From the NCBI GenBank assembly GCA_019638615.1, contig JAHBTL010000019.1:59092-123091 (forward strand): a stretch of 64,000 nt of DNA, in the 5' to 3' direction. Shown in pieces: positions 8,935-19,000 of this stretch. Each line of letters opens with the position of its first letter. Position 1 is the first letter of the stretch. The position numbers and the translations under genes are program-made. This DNA is from Chitinophagaceae bacterium (lineage in GTDB: Bacteria > Bacteroidota > Bacteroidia > Chitinophagales > Chitinophagaceae). The notes below the pieces were generated by a model. The model saw nothing but the letters and a program-made list of their open reading frames with translations. It was not told the DNA's origin and searched no databases.

Positions 8935-9861
8935 ATGAGTAATTTCCAGTTCCCCGGGCAAACCGCTTTTTACAAAGGAAAAGTAAGAGATGTATATACC
9001 ATTGGTGAAACGCTGGTAATGATTGCCAGCGACAGGATTTCCGCGTTTGATGTGATCCTTCCCCGGCCTATTCCTTTTAAGGGGCAGGTGCTGAACCAGA
9101 TTGCTGCGCAAATGTTGCAGGCTACCAGGGATATTTGCCCTAACTGGTTGCAGGCTGTACCCGCTCCCAATGTCTCTATCGGTAAAAAGTGCACCCCTTT
9201 TAAACTGGAGATGGTGGTGCGCGGTCACCTGGTAGGACATGCATGGCGTACGTATAGCAGTGGCAAACGGGTATTGTGCGGAGTAGTGCTGCCCGAGGGA
9301 TTAAAAGAAAACGATGCATTTCCCACCCCCATTATCACTCCTGCTACCAAAGCGGAGCAGGGGCATGATGAAGATATTTCCAAAGAAGAAATTATTGTAA
9401 GAGGTCTGGCTACAGAAAAGGAATGGGAAATACTGGCAGATTATACCCGGCGGCTCTTTGCAAGAGGGCAGGCCATAGCGGCAAAACATGGCCTGATACT
9501 GGCAGATACCAAATATGAGTTTGGCCGGATAGGCGATACCATTTACCTGATGGATGAAATTCATACGCCTGATTCCTCCAGGTATTTTTATGCCGAGGGA
9601 TTTAATGAAAGACAGCAGAAAGGGGAACGTCAGAAACAATTAAGCAAGGAGTTTGTAAGAGAATGGCTGATTGCGAATGATTTTATGGGTAAAGAAGGCC
9701 AAACGGCTCCCGTGATGAGTGATGAATGGGTACAAACGATCAGCAACAGGTACATAGAACTGTATGAAAAAGTAACAGGTAACCGGTTTGTTCCTGAGCC
9801 GCTCAGCGAACAGGAAGCATACAACAGGATCGTAGCTGCTCTGCAACAACTGAAATCATAG
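8935..9861 (+). CDS. purC: Phosphoribosylaminoimidazole-succinocarboxamide (SAICAR) synthase
   Basis: Joins aspartate to CAIR with ATP in purine synthesis; cytoplasmic. At 308 residues it is the longer, yeast-like form. Seen signatures are [10 protein letters not shown] (near 14-23), [29 protein letters not shown], the catalytic-region [11 protein letters not shown] and the [13 protein letters not shown] motif. ATG 8935 gives a start ([19 protein letters not shown]) with the usual short lead before the first motif. The lactonase gene begins 3 bp after its stop, so the two are likely one transcript. No other purine gene is in the window. Confidence 0.97.
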   Translation: MSNFQFPGQTAFYKGKVRDVYTIGETLVMIASDRISAFDVILPRPIPFKGQVLNQIAAQMLQATRDICPNWLQAVPAPNVSIGKKCTPFKLEMVVRGHLVGHAWRTYSSGKRVLCGVVLPEGLKENDAFPTPIITPATKAEQGHDEDISKEEIIVRGLATEKEWEILADYTRRLFARGQAIAAKHGLILADTKYEFGRIGDTIYLMDEIHTPDSSRYFYAEGFNERQQKGERQKQLSKEFVREWLIANDFMGKEGQTAPVMSDEWVQTISNRYIELYEKVTGNRFVPEPLSEQEAYNRIVAALQQLKS

Positions 9862-9864
9862 TAT

Positions 9865-10998
9865 ATGAAAATAGCAGGCTTCTTGAGCACAATAATTTTA
9901 TCTACCGCTTCATTAACACTTATGGCACAGCAATCAGAAGAAAAATATTTAATAGCCGGCACTTATACCGGTAGTGGAAGTGAAGGCATATACGTATATA
10001 CTTTCAATACAGGTGATGGAACCTACAAACAGGTCAGCGCTGTAAAAACCTCTAACCCTTCGTTTGTGGCAGTATCGCCCGACGAAAAATTTGTATATGC
10101 GGTAAATGAAAACAGTGATAATGACAATGGGGGAGAAGTGAGCGCTTTTTCATTTGATAAAAAAACAGGCGTTCTTACTTTCCTTAATAAGCAGTTGTCT
10201 GCGGGTGATCATCCCTGTTATGTTGAAGTAGATAAAACAGGCAAATGGGTAATTGCCGGAAACTACAGCAGCGGAACGCTTTCCGTACTGCCTGTACAGC
10301 CCGATGGCAGTTTAGGCAAAGCTGTTACTACCCTGCAGCATACGGGTACCGGTGTAGACAAAAGCAGGCAGGAGAAGCCACATGTTCATTGCACGATCCT
10401 TTCAAAAGATAATAAATGGTTATTTGTACCCGACCTGGGGATAGATAAAGTAATGATTTATGCTTTTGATGCGGCCACGGGCAGATTAACACCTGGTCCG
10501 CAGCCTTTTGCAAAAGTGGCGGATGGCGCAGGGCCCAGGCATCTTACCTTTCGTCCTGATAATAAATGCGCGTATTTAATGGAAGAAATGGGAGGGTCGG
10601 TGACGGTGTTCGATTACATAAGCGGCAGGCTGCATGCCGTTCAGCACATCAAATCGGTGCAGGATAATGATAAAGGATTTATTGGCAGTGCAGACATTCA
10701 TGTATCGGAAGACGGAAAGTTTTTATACGCTTCTAACAGGGGTGGCTTTAATACGATTGCCATTTTTAGTATTGACCAGCAAAATGGAAAGCTTACATTG
10801 GTGGGGCATCAGCCTTCGGGTGGCGAGATCCCGCGCAACTTTACTTTAACCCCGGGAGGTAATTTTTTACTGGCTGCCAACCAGGAGTCGAACGATGTAG
10901 CAATATTTAAAATTAATAAGAAGACAGGACTGCTTACAGATACCGGTAAACGCATCGGCATTCCTAAACCTGTTTGCCTGAAATGGATGAATAAATAA
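9865..10998 (+). CDS. Secreted lactonase, 6-phosphogluconolactonase (YbhE)-type seven-bladed propeller
   Basis: 377 residues with a signal peptide (about 1-21, ending LMAQQ), then a lactonase propeller. Typical motifs are YLIAGTYTGSGSEGIYVYTF, HPCYVEVDKTGKWVIAGNY, KPHVHCTILSKDNKWLFVPDLG, GAGPRHLTFRPD and GGEIPRNFTLTPGGNFLLAANQ. Relatives hydrolyse 6-phosphogluconolactone, but export to the periplasm makes a role on a non-phosphorylated sugar lactone equally likely. A PQQ-dependent dehydrogenase that could make periplasmic lactones is encoded at 19375. The gene starts 3 bp after purC; the functional link between the two is not obvious. Confidence 0.85.
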   Translation: MKIAGFLSTIILSTASLTLMAQQSEEKYLIAGTYTGSGSEGIYVYTFNTGDGTYKQVSAVKTSNPSFVAVSPDEKFVYAVNENSDNDNGGEVSAFSFDKKTGVLTFLNKQLSAGDHPCYVEVDKTGKWVIAGNYSSGTLSVLPVQPDGSLGKAVTTLQHTGTGVDKSRQEKPHVHCTILSKDNKWLFVPDLGIDKVMIYAFDAATGRLTPGPQPFAKVADGAGPRHLTFRPDNKCAYLMEEMGGSVTVFDYISGRLHAVQHIKSVQDNDKGFIGSADIHVSEDGKFLYASNRGGFNTIAIFSIDQQNGKLTLVGHQPSGGEIPRNFTLTPGGNFLLAANQESNDVAIFKINKKTGLLTDTGKRIGIPKPVCLKWMNK

Positions 10999-11104
10999 AT
11001 TGCAACTTTTTCTTTCCCCGGAAATAGTTATCAACCTCTTGCATATAAAGCAGGTAATATCGCGTTCATCCCTTATTTTCGTTCTTTAACACTACAATCA
11101 GTTT

Positions 11105-11623
11105 ATGCAGGCAGTCAACCTGAGATCATTTAAACAAAAAGTAAAACATCATAAAAGAGCTTTCAAAGGGTTTTTAACGCGACTCGAAAATAATCCACCC
11201 CGTAAACTGGATGATCTTGCCATCCGCGTTGATAAAGAAGTGTGGCATGAAACAGATTGCCTGAGTTGTGCCAACTGCTGTAAAACGATGAGTCCTACTT
11301 TTACTACCCGTGATCTCAAGCGTATATCGGCGCATCTGGGTATGACGGTGCAATCCTTCAAAGACAAATGGTTGTATTACGATAAAAAAGATAAGGACTG
11401 GATGAACAAGCAGCAGCCCTGCCAGTTCCTGGATCTAAGTACAAATATGTGCAGCATTTATGAAGTGCGTCCCGATGATTGTGCGGGCTTTCCTCACCTC
11501 ACCAAAAAAAGGATGGTGGACTATATGCATGTGCATAAGCAAAACATTTCCTATTGCCCGGCTACTTATAAAATGGTGGAGAAAATGAAGCACCTGCTGG
11601 CTATCGGGAAACGTCTTCAATAA
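11105..11623 (+). CDS. YkgJ-family cysteine-cluster protein
   Basis: 172 residues with the family's CxxCxxCC signature (DCLSCANCCK, cysteines 52, 55, 58, 59) and further cysteines in QQPCQFLD, NMCSIYEVRPDDCAGFPH and SYCPAT. Together these fit a zinc or iron-sulfur site. The function of the family is not established. The N-terminus is basic and lacks a signal peptide, so it is probably cytoplasmic. Its last 23 bp overlap the end of the convergent yraN-family gene. Confidence 0.85.
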   Translation: MQAVNLRSFKQKVKHHKRAFKGFLTRLENNPPRKLDDLAIRVDKEVWHETDCLSCANCCKTMSPTFTTRDLKRISAHLGMTVQSFKDKWLYYDKKDKDWMNKQQPCQFLDLSTNMCSIYEVRPDDCAGFPHLTKKRMVDYMHVHKQNISYCPATYKMVEKMKHLLAIGKRLQ

Positions 11624-11957
11624 AAAAATAGGCCGCCGGTTGCCCGTAAAGCAACATAATAGAAAGAATGTCGTATTGTATCCTTTTCCACTCCGGGTAC
11701 TGGTATAAAAATGCTTCGCCTGCCTTCATCAGCTTTTCTATTTTGGCATCGGTTACGCTTTCTTCGGGGTACCCGAATTGTAGAGAACGGCGGGTTTTTA
11801 CTTCGATAAAATGAAGCATGTTTTCCTTTTCCGCTATAATATCAATTTCGTAGTATGAATGCCGCCAGTTGGTATGGAGTATGGTGAATGAGTGCTGTTG
11901 CAGGTAGGCAACTGCAAGCGCTTCGCCTTTTTCGCCGGTGGTATGATGGTGCGCCAT
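11601..11957 (-). CDS. YraN-family (UPF0102) endonuclease-like protein
   Basis: 118 residues, the usual family size. It has the PD-(D/E)xK-like core: GEKGEALAVAYL (9-20), WRHSYYEIDIIAE (31-43, with E37 and D39) and FIEVKTRRS (50-58, with E52 and K54), followed by KIEKLMKAGEAFL. Family members resemble Holliday-junction resolvases, but no cellular role is proven. It converges with the cysteine-cluster gene and overlaps it by 23 bp. Confidence 0.88.
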   Translation of the reverse strand: MAHHHTTGEKGEALAVAYLQQHSFTILHTNWRHSYYEIDIIAEKENMLHFIEVKTRRSLQFGYPEESVTDAKIEKLMKAGEAFLYQYPEWKRIQYDILSIMLLYGQPAAYFFIEDVSR

Positions 11958-12277
11958 AGAAGCAATTTCAATAATTGTACAATCATCAAACAGGGTGCAT
12001 TCCAGGTTGTCGCACCGTTTTTCCCTCTCTGCTGTGTGGATAGGGAATAAAAACCTGCCTGTCGGCAGACGGGGGAGAGGGCAATTAAAAATGCAGCGAC
12101 AATTATATATACCCCATATAGAAATTGCCGCAGATGCGCAGATTTAATCTGTGCATCTGCGGCTAAAAAATCCGGGGTATATCCTATATTTTGCGGGCCC
12201 CGCCCGCGAGGCTAATCTGGAATGCATCCTATCGAACATTTAATCAAAACAACTTTCAATTTTACCGGTAACCACAA
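11958..12277. other. Gene-free spacer filled by a repeat element
   Basis: Most of this 320 bp spacer (11993-12230) is a composite of inverted-repeat elements, described separately. The flanks show no ORF. Confidence 0.65.
11993..12230 (-). repeat. MITE-like element, copy B, with nested hairpins
   Basis: Bounded by GGGTGCATTCC at the left and GGAATGCATCC at the right. Its left 120 bp, read on the minus strand, align with the element at 22978-23082 (shared blocks AATTGTCGCTGCAT, TTTTTATTCCCT, GTGCGACAA, TGGAATGCACCCT). Inside the right end sits a second module flanked by ATATACCCC / GGGGTATAT with a near-perfect inner stem GCCGCAGATGCGCAGAT / ATCTGTGCATCTGCGGC. This looks like one small element inserted in another. 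Confidence 0.65.
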
Positions 12278-12838
12278 CTAAGCTTTGTGCCCTTTGGGCA
12301 TGTATTGTTTCAGCAGGTACCAGCCGCCAAATAATACAGTGCTGAAAAACAGGGTGCCGTAAAGGGAATTTTTATAAAAAGGCAACCCGTCTGCAAAACA
12401 CATCATCAATCCATCCCATGTTTTGGGACGTTGTAACCCACTACCGCTGCTCCAAACCAGGAAATTGGAAAGAAAAAAGTAAATGGTCGGAGCAGCGATC
12501 GAAGCTGCCAGCACATTTAACACAGTTGGCTTTTTAATAAGGAAGCCAACTACAGTCATTAAAGCAAAAAGGATATAATTGGTAAGCTGTCCTTCATAAA
12601 ACCCCTGCATTTGAGAGTAGCCCAGGTTATACAATATCTCGTATATCGTATCCGATAATACCATTGAAAACAAGGGTAAGGCAAAAGCCCATTTCCAGTC
12701 TTTAATAACAGCTCCTGCAAACAATGCCATAGCGATCTGGGGTGCAAAGCCATAGGGTCTGCCCGGCACAATGCGATACAGTGCGGCAATGGCTATTAAA
12801 GCAATAAAAAGGATCAGGAAGGTTTTGTTGAATTTCAT
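12278..12838 (-). CDS. Small integral membrane protein, DUF6580-like (ECF S-component-like)
   Basis: 186 residues with about five membrane spans. It opens MKFNKTFLILFIALIAIAAL, then PGRPYGFAPQIAMALFAGAVIKDWKWAFALPLFSMVLSD and LTNYILFALMTVVGFLIKK. The layout resembles the DUF6580 family of putative transport proteins, which look like substrate-binding subunits of ECF vitamin transporters; I am not certain of the match. I chose the ATG at 12838, since the 25 upstream codons are not hydrophobic in a matching way and precede the conserved start. No partner ATPase is near. Confidence 0.65.
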   Translation of the reverse strand: MKFNKTFLILFIALIAIAALYRIVPGRPYGFAPQIAMALFAGAVIKDWKWAFALPLFSMVLSDTIYEILYNLGYSQMQGFYEGQLTNYILFALMTVVGFLIKKPTVLNVLAASIAAPTIYFFLSNFLVWSSGSGLQRPKTWDGLMMCFADGLPFYKNSLYGTLFFSTVLFGGWYLLKQYMPKGHKA

Positions 12839-12913
12839 ATCCCGGAATTGTGACATCAAAAATACTAAAATTTGCAGTAAGGCTACCAACCTCCAATAAA
12901 GGGGGTAATTCAA

Positions 12914-14092
12914 TTTTTCGGGGAGTGACCAAAAAGGTTACTAAATAAATAATTTATTCGGGTAGGTGATGGAGACTAATAGTCGTTTATGCGATTCTCA
13001 ACGCCTTCATTTACCTTTTTGGTCAGCCCCTGGAAAGATCATTGGGGATAGTATCAGCTTTGAGTGCTGTAATAGTAATAAAACACGCTTGCCGTCATTC
13101 CGATCCCGCCCAAATGTGTGTTGAACCAAAGGTATATTGCGGCGGGAGAGGAATCTGCCAGGCATTTGTACTACTGCTCAACATCTGCCCTACTGCCAGG
13201 CAGATTCCTCCTTCGCGAAAGAGCGATTTAACTACCATGTTTGTGTTGGCTCAATCGGAATAACGGAGAAGCAACCATTTATTCCGAACCCCCAACGATC
13301 GACATTACCTTTGGAGCATAACATTACTTTAAAAGCGAAATCTCTGGCATTTCAGATGTATTTCAATTTTTCGCAAGCGGAAATGTGCAACAGATTGAAA
13401 TCCGTTGGAACAATATGCTACCGGGCCGGCGGCTCTTGTAGTTCGGTGTTCCAGAGCCATTGGCTCGATCACATATTCCCGCGTGGGATTTCAATCCCAT
13501 GCGAAAAATTAGAATGCACCCGGGCAAATGCATCTAACAAGAAGCAGGGTGACGGTTATCTATATGCTTCCTACTCAGCCAACCCTGGTCATTCATTTGT
13601 CCCCATTGGGACAACAGGTGGGTAGAAAATCCAATCGTCCATTGCAGCGTCCCATACGGGACGCCTGGTATTTCAGGGAAAGGATTCCGCATTACCACGC
13701 AGCCCGTTCTGTAAGGCTCGGAACCCTTCGTTCCAGCAATCATACATTCATTTTGTATCTCCCGGTTATCACCTGGCGTCCCTACAGGGACGCATCAAAC
13801 CATTTTCTGTATTAGCTACCTGCCTGCCATCCCTATGGGATGATATGCACTGTTTGTGAAGGGTATCTTCATCATTGGGCAATATTACAGATGTAGCCCG
13901 AACGGCTGGCATGATACAGTAATATACCGGTTCAAAATCGGCATCCATTTCATATAAGATGTAAAAGCTCCGTCTGCTATAGCGCGCATTGATTTAGGTA
14001 TGTTTGTCCTGGCATTTCAGGCTAAATTAATATTTTGAAGTGCCGGGCAAAGCCTGAAAGGCTTACACCATCAACGATTTAATACTATGCAT
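12914..14092. repeat. 1.2 kb gene-free tract of decayed palindromic repeats
   Basis: No credible protein. Inverted arms GAGGAATCTGCCAGGCA (13148-13164) and TGCCAGGCAGATTCCTC (13194-13210) face each other with one mismatch. Farther right lies a string of small palindromes: GAGCCATTGGCTC, GGGATTTCAATCCC, CCCATTGGG, GCGTCCCATACGGGACGC, GCGTCCCTACAGGGACGC, CATCCCTATGGGATG and GCCTGAAAGGC. Such CGTCCC...GGGACG words are common dispersed repeats in Bacteroidota genomes. ORFs up to 162 codons here have repeat-driven composition and I do not accept them. Confidence 0.6.
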
Positions 14093-15661
14093 TTATAAAA
14101 TGGTAACGGGGAATTCCCGGTATTCCGATCCTGTTGTCCAGCGTATCTTATAATCCCCTGTATAGTTTACTTTACCCAAGGGGTCTTTTCCATCCCAGTG
14201 CATTATAAATGTTTCTTCTCCTATTTTGCCTGTATATAAGTTAGCGATTTTTTTACCTGTTACCGAATACAGGTCCACCTGTAATTTTCCGGGAATCCAC
14301 GATTTGCAAATGATGACTGATTTTTCTTTTTTTGTGACGATATGCGGAAGTACAGCGGCAAGGTAGAGTTCCCTGCTTTCTGTAAAGTGCATTTCGGGTA
14401 TGGTAACTTTTCCTTTGGCATATTTCCTTTTAAAGCCCGGAGGACTTTTAAGCACAGTATTTTCATAATGTAAGCGCCCGGCCGGATGCCTGCCTTTCCT
14501 GAACCGCAGCTCATACAGGTCACGTATGGTTTGGTTAAAATCGAGCAGACCTGTCCAGAGCTCACCCGCATTCTTTGACACGGTGGAATGCCCGTAGGCC
14601 CGCCTGAATGCTTCGATGCCCGTAGTATCATTGTCTGCACCCAGTCCGTTTGAATTAATGAATTTTGGATTTTCTGTATCCTTATTCCACATCACGGAGA
14701 GGTTGGTATTGATGATCCTTTGTATATCTTCTTCACTAAAGACTATTCCATAATGATAGGCTTCGGCAATTTTTTCTACATCACTCGCCTGGTAACCCGA
14801 GCGCCAGGGATGAACCCAAACGCCATGGCGTGTATCTTTCTTTTCTTCATCAATATCGCCGGGGGTAAGGGGGTCAAAATAGTTCCAGCAATAATGATCG
14901 TCAAAATATTGGAAATGACTTTTTAATGTGAAGAAAATCCTTTCCGCCCTGTTTCTGTAAACTGCACTGTCTGTAATACGGTAAAGCCGCAGATAAACCT
15001 GTCCTGCATCCAACTGTTTATTAAATGGATGGCTGATTCCGGCCCGGTTAGCAGCAGGATCGTATATCCACTCGTTTAGATTACCAGGCTTTAAAAACTT
15101 ACTGAAGCCGGTATAAGCGCCATATGAACCATCCTCATACCATGTTCCTCTTTTGTCCCACTTTTCTGCGAAATCTTTTTTAGCTATTTCAACATACGCG
15201 TTTGCACTGCTACCGTACTTTTTTTTCAGGTAATCATTTTCCAAAACCAGAACGGAGAAATCAAGCATTCCTGTCATCAGAATGGCATCGCCTACCAGTG
15301 CGTCCTGCCAGTATCTTTCGTCATAAGCATACGGGCCAATCCATCCTTTGTATCCGTCCGGATCGGTGTCCATCCTGCTGATCAGAAAATCGTAATATGC
15401 TATTCCGGCATCCAGCCATGCTGTATCTCCGGTGAGTTGAAAGTTTTCTACATACTGATCCATTCCCACCCGGGCATGCCAGCAGAAGTCTTCTCCTTTT
15501 GCATTTTCTGCAAATGCGGAGTTATTGATCATTTTGGCGGATAATGCTTTTGGCGTTATGCTGACCAAAGGATCATTTTGAGCAGGAACGGAAATGACAG
15601 TGCATAAAAGTACCGGGAAGAATAAAAGTGCAAAAAAGTTGGGTTGTATAGTCATATACAT
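14093..15661 (-). CDS. Secreted protein, probable (alpha/alpha)6-barrel glycan-acting enzyme with C-terminal FlgD-like Ig domain
   Basis: 522 residues (ATG 15661, or 15655 two codons later). A signal peptide (about 1-28, ending SVPAQ) leads to a helical body with aromatic motifs such as CWHARVGMDQYVENF, ERYWQDALVGDAILMTGMLDF and GVWVHPWRSGYQASDVEKIAEAYHYG. These recall alpha/alpha-barrel polysaccharide lyases, hydrolases or uronyl epimerases, but I cannot name the family. The last about 85 residues (KLQVDLYSVTGKKIANLYTG, HWDGKDPLGK, GDYKIRWTTG) match the FlgD-type Ig-like domain found at the end of many secreted Bacteroidota proteins. It stands alone and diverges from the S41 gene. Confidence 0.6.
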   Translation of the reverse strand: MYMTIQPNFFALLFFPVLLCTVISVPAQNDPLVSITPKALSAKMINNSAFAENAKGEDFCWHARVGMDQYVENFQLTGDTAWLDAGIAYYDFLISRMDTDPDGYKGWIGPYAYDERYWQDALVGDAILMTGMLDFSVLVLENDYLKKKYGSSANAYVEIAKKDFAEKWDKRGTWYEDGSYGAYTGFSKFLKPGNLNEWIYDPAANRAGISHPFNKQLDAGQVYLRLYRITDSAVYRNRAERIFFTLKSHFQYFDDHYCWNYFDPLTPGDIDEEKKDTRHGVWVHPWRSGYQASDVEKIAEAYHYGIVFSEEDIQRIINTNLSVMWNKDTENPKFINSNGLGADNDTTGIEAFRRAYGHSTVSKNAGELWTGLLDFNQTIRDLYELRFRKGRHPAGRLHYENTVLKSPPGFKRKYAKGKVTIPEMHFTESRELYLAAVLPHIVTKKEKSVIICKSWIPGKLQVDLYSVTGKKIANLYTGKIGEETFIMHWDGKDPLGKVNYTGDYKIRWTTGSEYREFPVTIL

Positions 15662-16033
15662 TCTTTTTGAATCGTTTGCTTTGATGGATATTCATAATGC
15701 CGGCAATTAGGCAGACCTGATAGTTTGTGTAAATATCCTAAAACTTCTTGTTACAACGATTTTTTAACGAGGGGCAGCAGCTTTATTAAACTCATGATGA
15801 ATCCTTACAAATCAACAAAAAATCTTGGTTTAACGACTATGGTGGTAACACCTAACCTGTAGGGAAAAATTCTTCCTGTACAACTTTGCTCTTCCTGCCT
15901 GCTACTGGCGATTATCTATTGCCTCTGCTCTCATTGAGAATTTAAAATTTTAATACGTCTGCCCTGACCCGTGCCCAGGCCTCGGTCAAAGTATATAAAA
16001 ATGCCCTACATTTATTAAATATTCATTCATCAT
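15662..16033. other. Divergent intergenic region, nothing recognised
   Basis: 372 bp between two divergently transcribed secreted-protein genes. It must carry both promoters, but I see no clear TTTG / TAnnTTTG pair, ORF or repeat. Confidence 0.5.
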
Positions 16034-19000
16034 ATGCCCATAGCCAAACCATTTTATATAACCGCCTTTCTTATTTTAACCTTTTTAATTCAAAACTTTT
16101 CAATTGCACAGGGAACAAGGCTTCTTCGTCAACCATCACTAAGCAGCAAACATATTGCCTTTGAATACGGCGCTGATATCTGGATCGTAGATAAAAACGG
16201 GGGCGAAGCCAGGCGCATCACCAGTACGCAGGCGGTTGAAGCCGACCCGCATTTATCACCCGACGGGCTTTCTATTGCATTTACTTCTAACCGTTCCGGC
16301 GAAGCTAATGTATACGTTGTATCTATAGAAGGAGGAACACCTGCACGTTTAACCTGGTACCCTTCCCCTTCTTTTGCAAGGGGCTGGAGCCCTGATGGAA
16401 AAAACGTGTTATATGCTTCTACCCGTGAAACGGCGCCTTCAGATTATTGCAGGTTGTGGACGGTACCGGTTAAAGGAGGACCTTCCCGGTTACTCTCTTC
16501 TCCTTTTGGTTTTGACGGATCCTTTTCACCGGATGGTAAAAAAATTGTTGTTGACCGGGTAAGCAGGTGGGACGTAGAATGGAGAGGATACAGGGGCGGG
16601 CAGAATACTGCGCTGCAGATTTTAGATATTAATTCGTTGGCTGAAAAAGCAATTCCCAACGAGCGGACGTATGACAAACACCCTGCCTGGATAGGCAATA
16701 TGGTTTATTTTTTATCAGACAGGAGTGACATTATGAACATCTGGTCGTTTGATCCTGGTAATAATCAGCTAACCCAGGTAACGCATGTAAAACATGCAGA
16801 TATAAAATGGTTGGATGGAAATGAAAATGAACTGGTGTATGAATGGAATGGATACCTGCATTTATTGGATCGGGCAAGCGGCAAAGCGCAACAGCTTACG
16901 ATCAATGTAAGCGGCGATTTTCCCTGGGCAGAAACCAAATGGGAAAATGTGTCTTCAAAAGTGTCAGGCGCTTCTCTATCGCCAACGGGTAAACGAATCC
17001 TGGTAGAAGCAAGGGGTGAAATATTTACGGTGCCTGTTGAAAATGGCGATGTACGGAATATCACGCAAAGTTCGGGAGCTGCGGACAGGAGGCCTATCTG
17101 GTCGCCCGACGGTAAACAGATCGCCTGGTTTTCTGATGCCGGCGGCAACGGATATGCATTACACATTGCCAACCAGGATGCAAGCAATATAGTTAAAACA
17201 ATTTCAATCGGCGATGCCAAAATGGCGTGGGAACCCACCTGGTCACCGGATAGCAGGTACATTGCTTTTGCAGATAATAAAGTACGTATAAAAGTTTTAG
17301 AATTATCCAGCGGAAAGATTACAACCGTTGATACGGGCGGTCTGAATATTGAACGGGGTAATATGGGCATAACCTGGTCGCCCGACTCTAAATGGCTGGC
17401 CTATGCAAAAACGGCGGCTAATAATTTCAGGCGAATCCATGTATGGTTTATGGAAACCAATAAAAAAACGGCTTTGACTGACCCGATGGCGGATGCGGTA
17501 GCGCCAGCCTGGGACAGGGATGGCCGTTATCTTTATTTTCTTGCTTCTACTTCTATCGCATTGCGTTCCGGTTGGGCGAATACAAGTTCGATGACGGCGA
17601 AGCCTACTTTTGGCGGCTATATCGTTGTACTGCGGAAAGAGGACCCTACCCCGTTTCCATTGAAAAGTGATGAGGAACCCGATTCAACGGCTGATAACAA
17701 AAAAGCAAAAGACACTACCGCAAAATCGAAAGCGGTACGGATTGATTTGGAAAATATAGATAAACGCATTTTAGCGCTGCCTGTTCCGCAGGCTAACTAT
17801 GATAACATGATTGCCGGGCCAAAGGGAACGGTATTCATCAGTGCAGAAAATACATTGAGTAAGTTTTCTATTGAATCCAAAAAGCTGGAAGATTTTGCAA
17901 AAGGGATAAATGATGCTTCTGTATCCGCAAATGGTGAAAAAATTTTGTTAAGGTCCGGAGGCGAAAGCTGGCGTGTTGTTTCCACGGCAAAAGCGCCTTC
18001 ACCCGATGAAGGTAAAGTTACAATGGTACTTAAAATGGAACTCAACCGGATTGCAGAATGGAAACAGATATTTGAAGAAGCCTATCGTTATGAGCGGGAT
18101 TATTTTTATGATCCTGACCTGCATGGCAGAAACTGGCAGGATGTATGGGATCGTTATTCACCACTGGTTCCGTACATCAGGCACCGCAGCGATCTTACTT
18201 ATATATTAGACCAGGTAGGCGGCGAGTTATCCGTTGGGCATAGTTTTGTATTTGGAGGTGATTTTCCCGCTGTAGAAAAAAATGATATTGGCTTGTTGGG
18301 CGCCGACCTGGTACAAAAGGAAGGCCGCTGGCAGATTAAAAAAATATTTACAACGGAAAGCTGGAACCCGGGATTGTTTGCGCCATTAGCTCAACCCGAC
18401 CTTAAAGCAAAGGAAGGCGATTTTATTATAAAGATTGACGGCGTTGACCTCACTGCCGATACAGATCCTTATTCATTATTACAGGGCAAAGCGAATAAAC
18501 AAACGGTTTTAATGGTAAATAATAAACCGGCTGCCGATGGCGCATGGAAGATAATTGTTTCCCCTATTGATAATGAAGATGGACTGAGACAACGGGCATG
18601 GGTAGAAGATAACCGGAGAAAAGTAGATGAGCTTTCCAAAGGAAAACTTGGGTATATCTGGGTACCGAATACCGGCGGCCCGGGATTCGTATCCTTTAAC
18701 CGCTATTATTTTGCGCAGCAGGATAAAGAAGGAGCCGTTATAGATGAGCGTTATAACGGCGGCGGATTACTCGATGATTATATGGTAGACCTAATGGTGC
18801 GCAGGTTGCGTGCAGCGTATACGAATGAAGTGCCGGGCGGCGCCGCAGGTCGTTTGCCTGCAGGCATACTCGGTCCAAAGGCCTTGCTGATTAATGAGAT
18901 GGCGGGTTCCGGCGGAGATTTTTTTCCCTGGGCATTCAGGCACCAGAAGGTAGGCCCGCTGATCGGTACAAGAACATGGGGCGGCCTGGTAAAATCATCC

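Noticed and set aside
13042-13815. Overlapping plus-strand ORFs of 73, 162 and 95 codons
   Set aside because: They lie in the repeat tract, contain the palindromes themselves and have no protein-like pattern.
12914-14092. CRISPR array
   Set aside because: The repeats are different palindromes at irregular spacing; no constant repeat-spacer unit.
16765-17370. 201-codon minus-strand ORF
   Set aside because: Lies fully inside the S41 peptidase gene on the opposite strand; a shadow frame of PD40 repeats.
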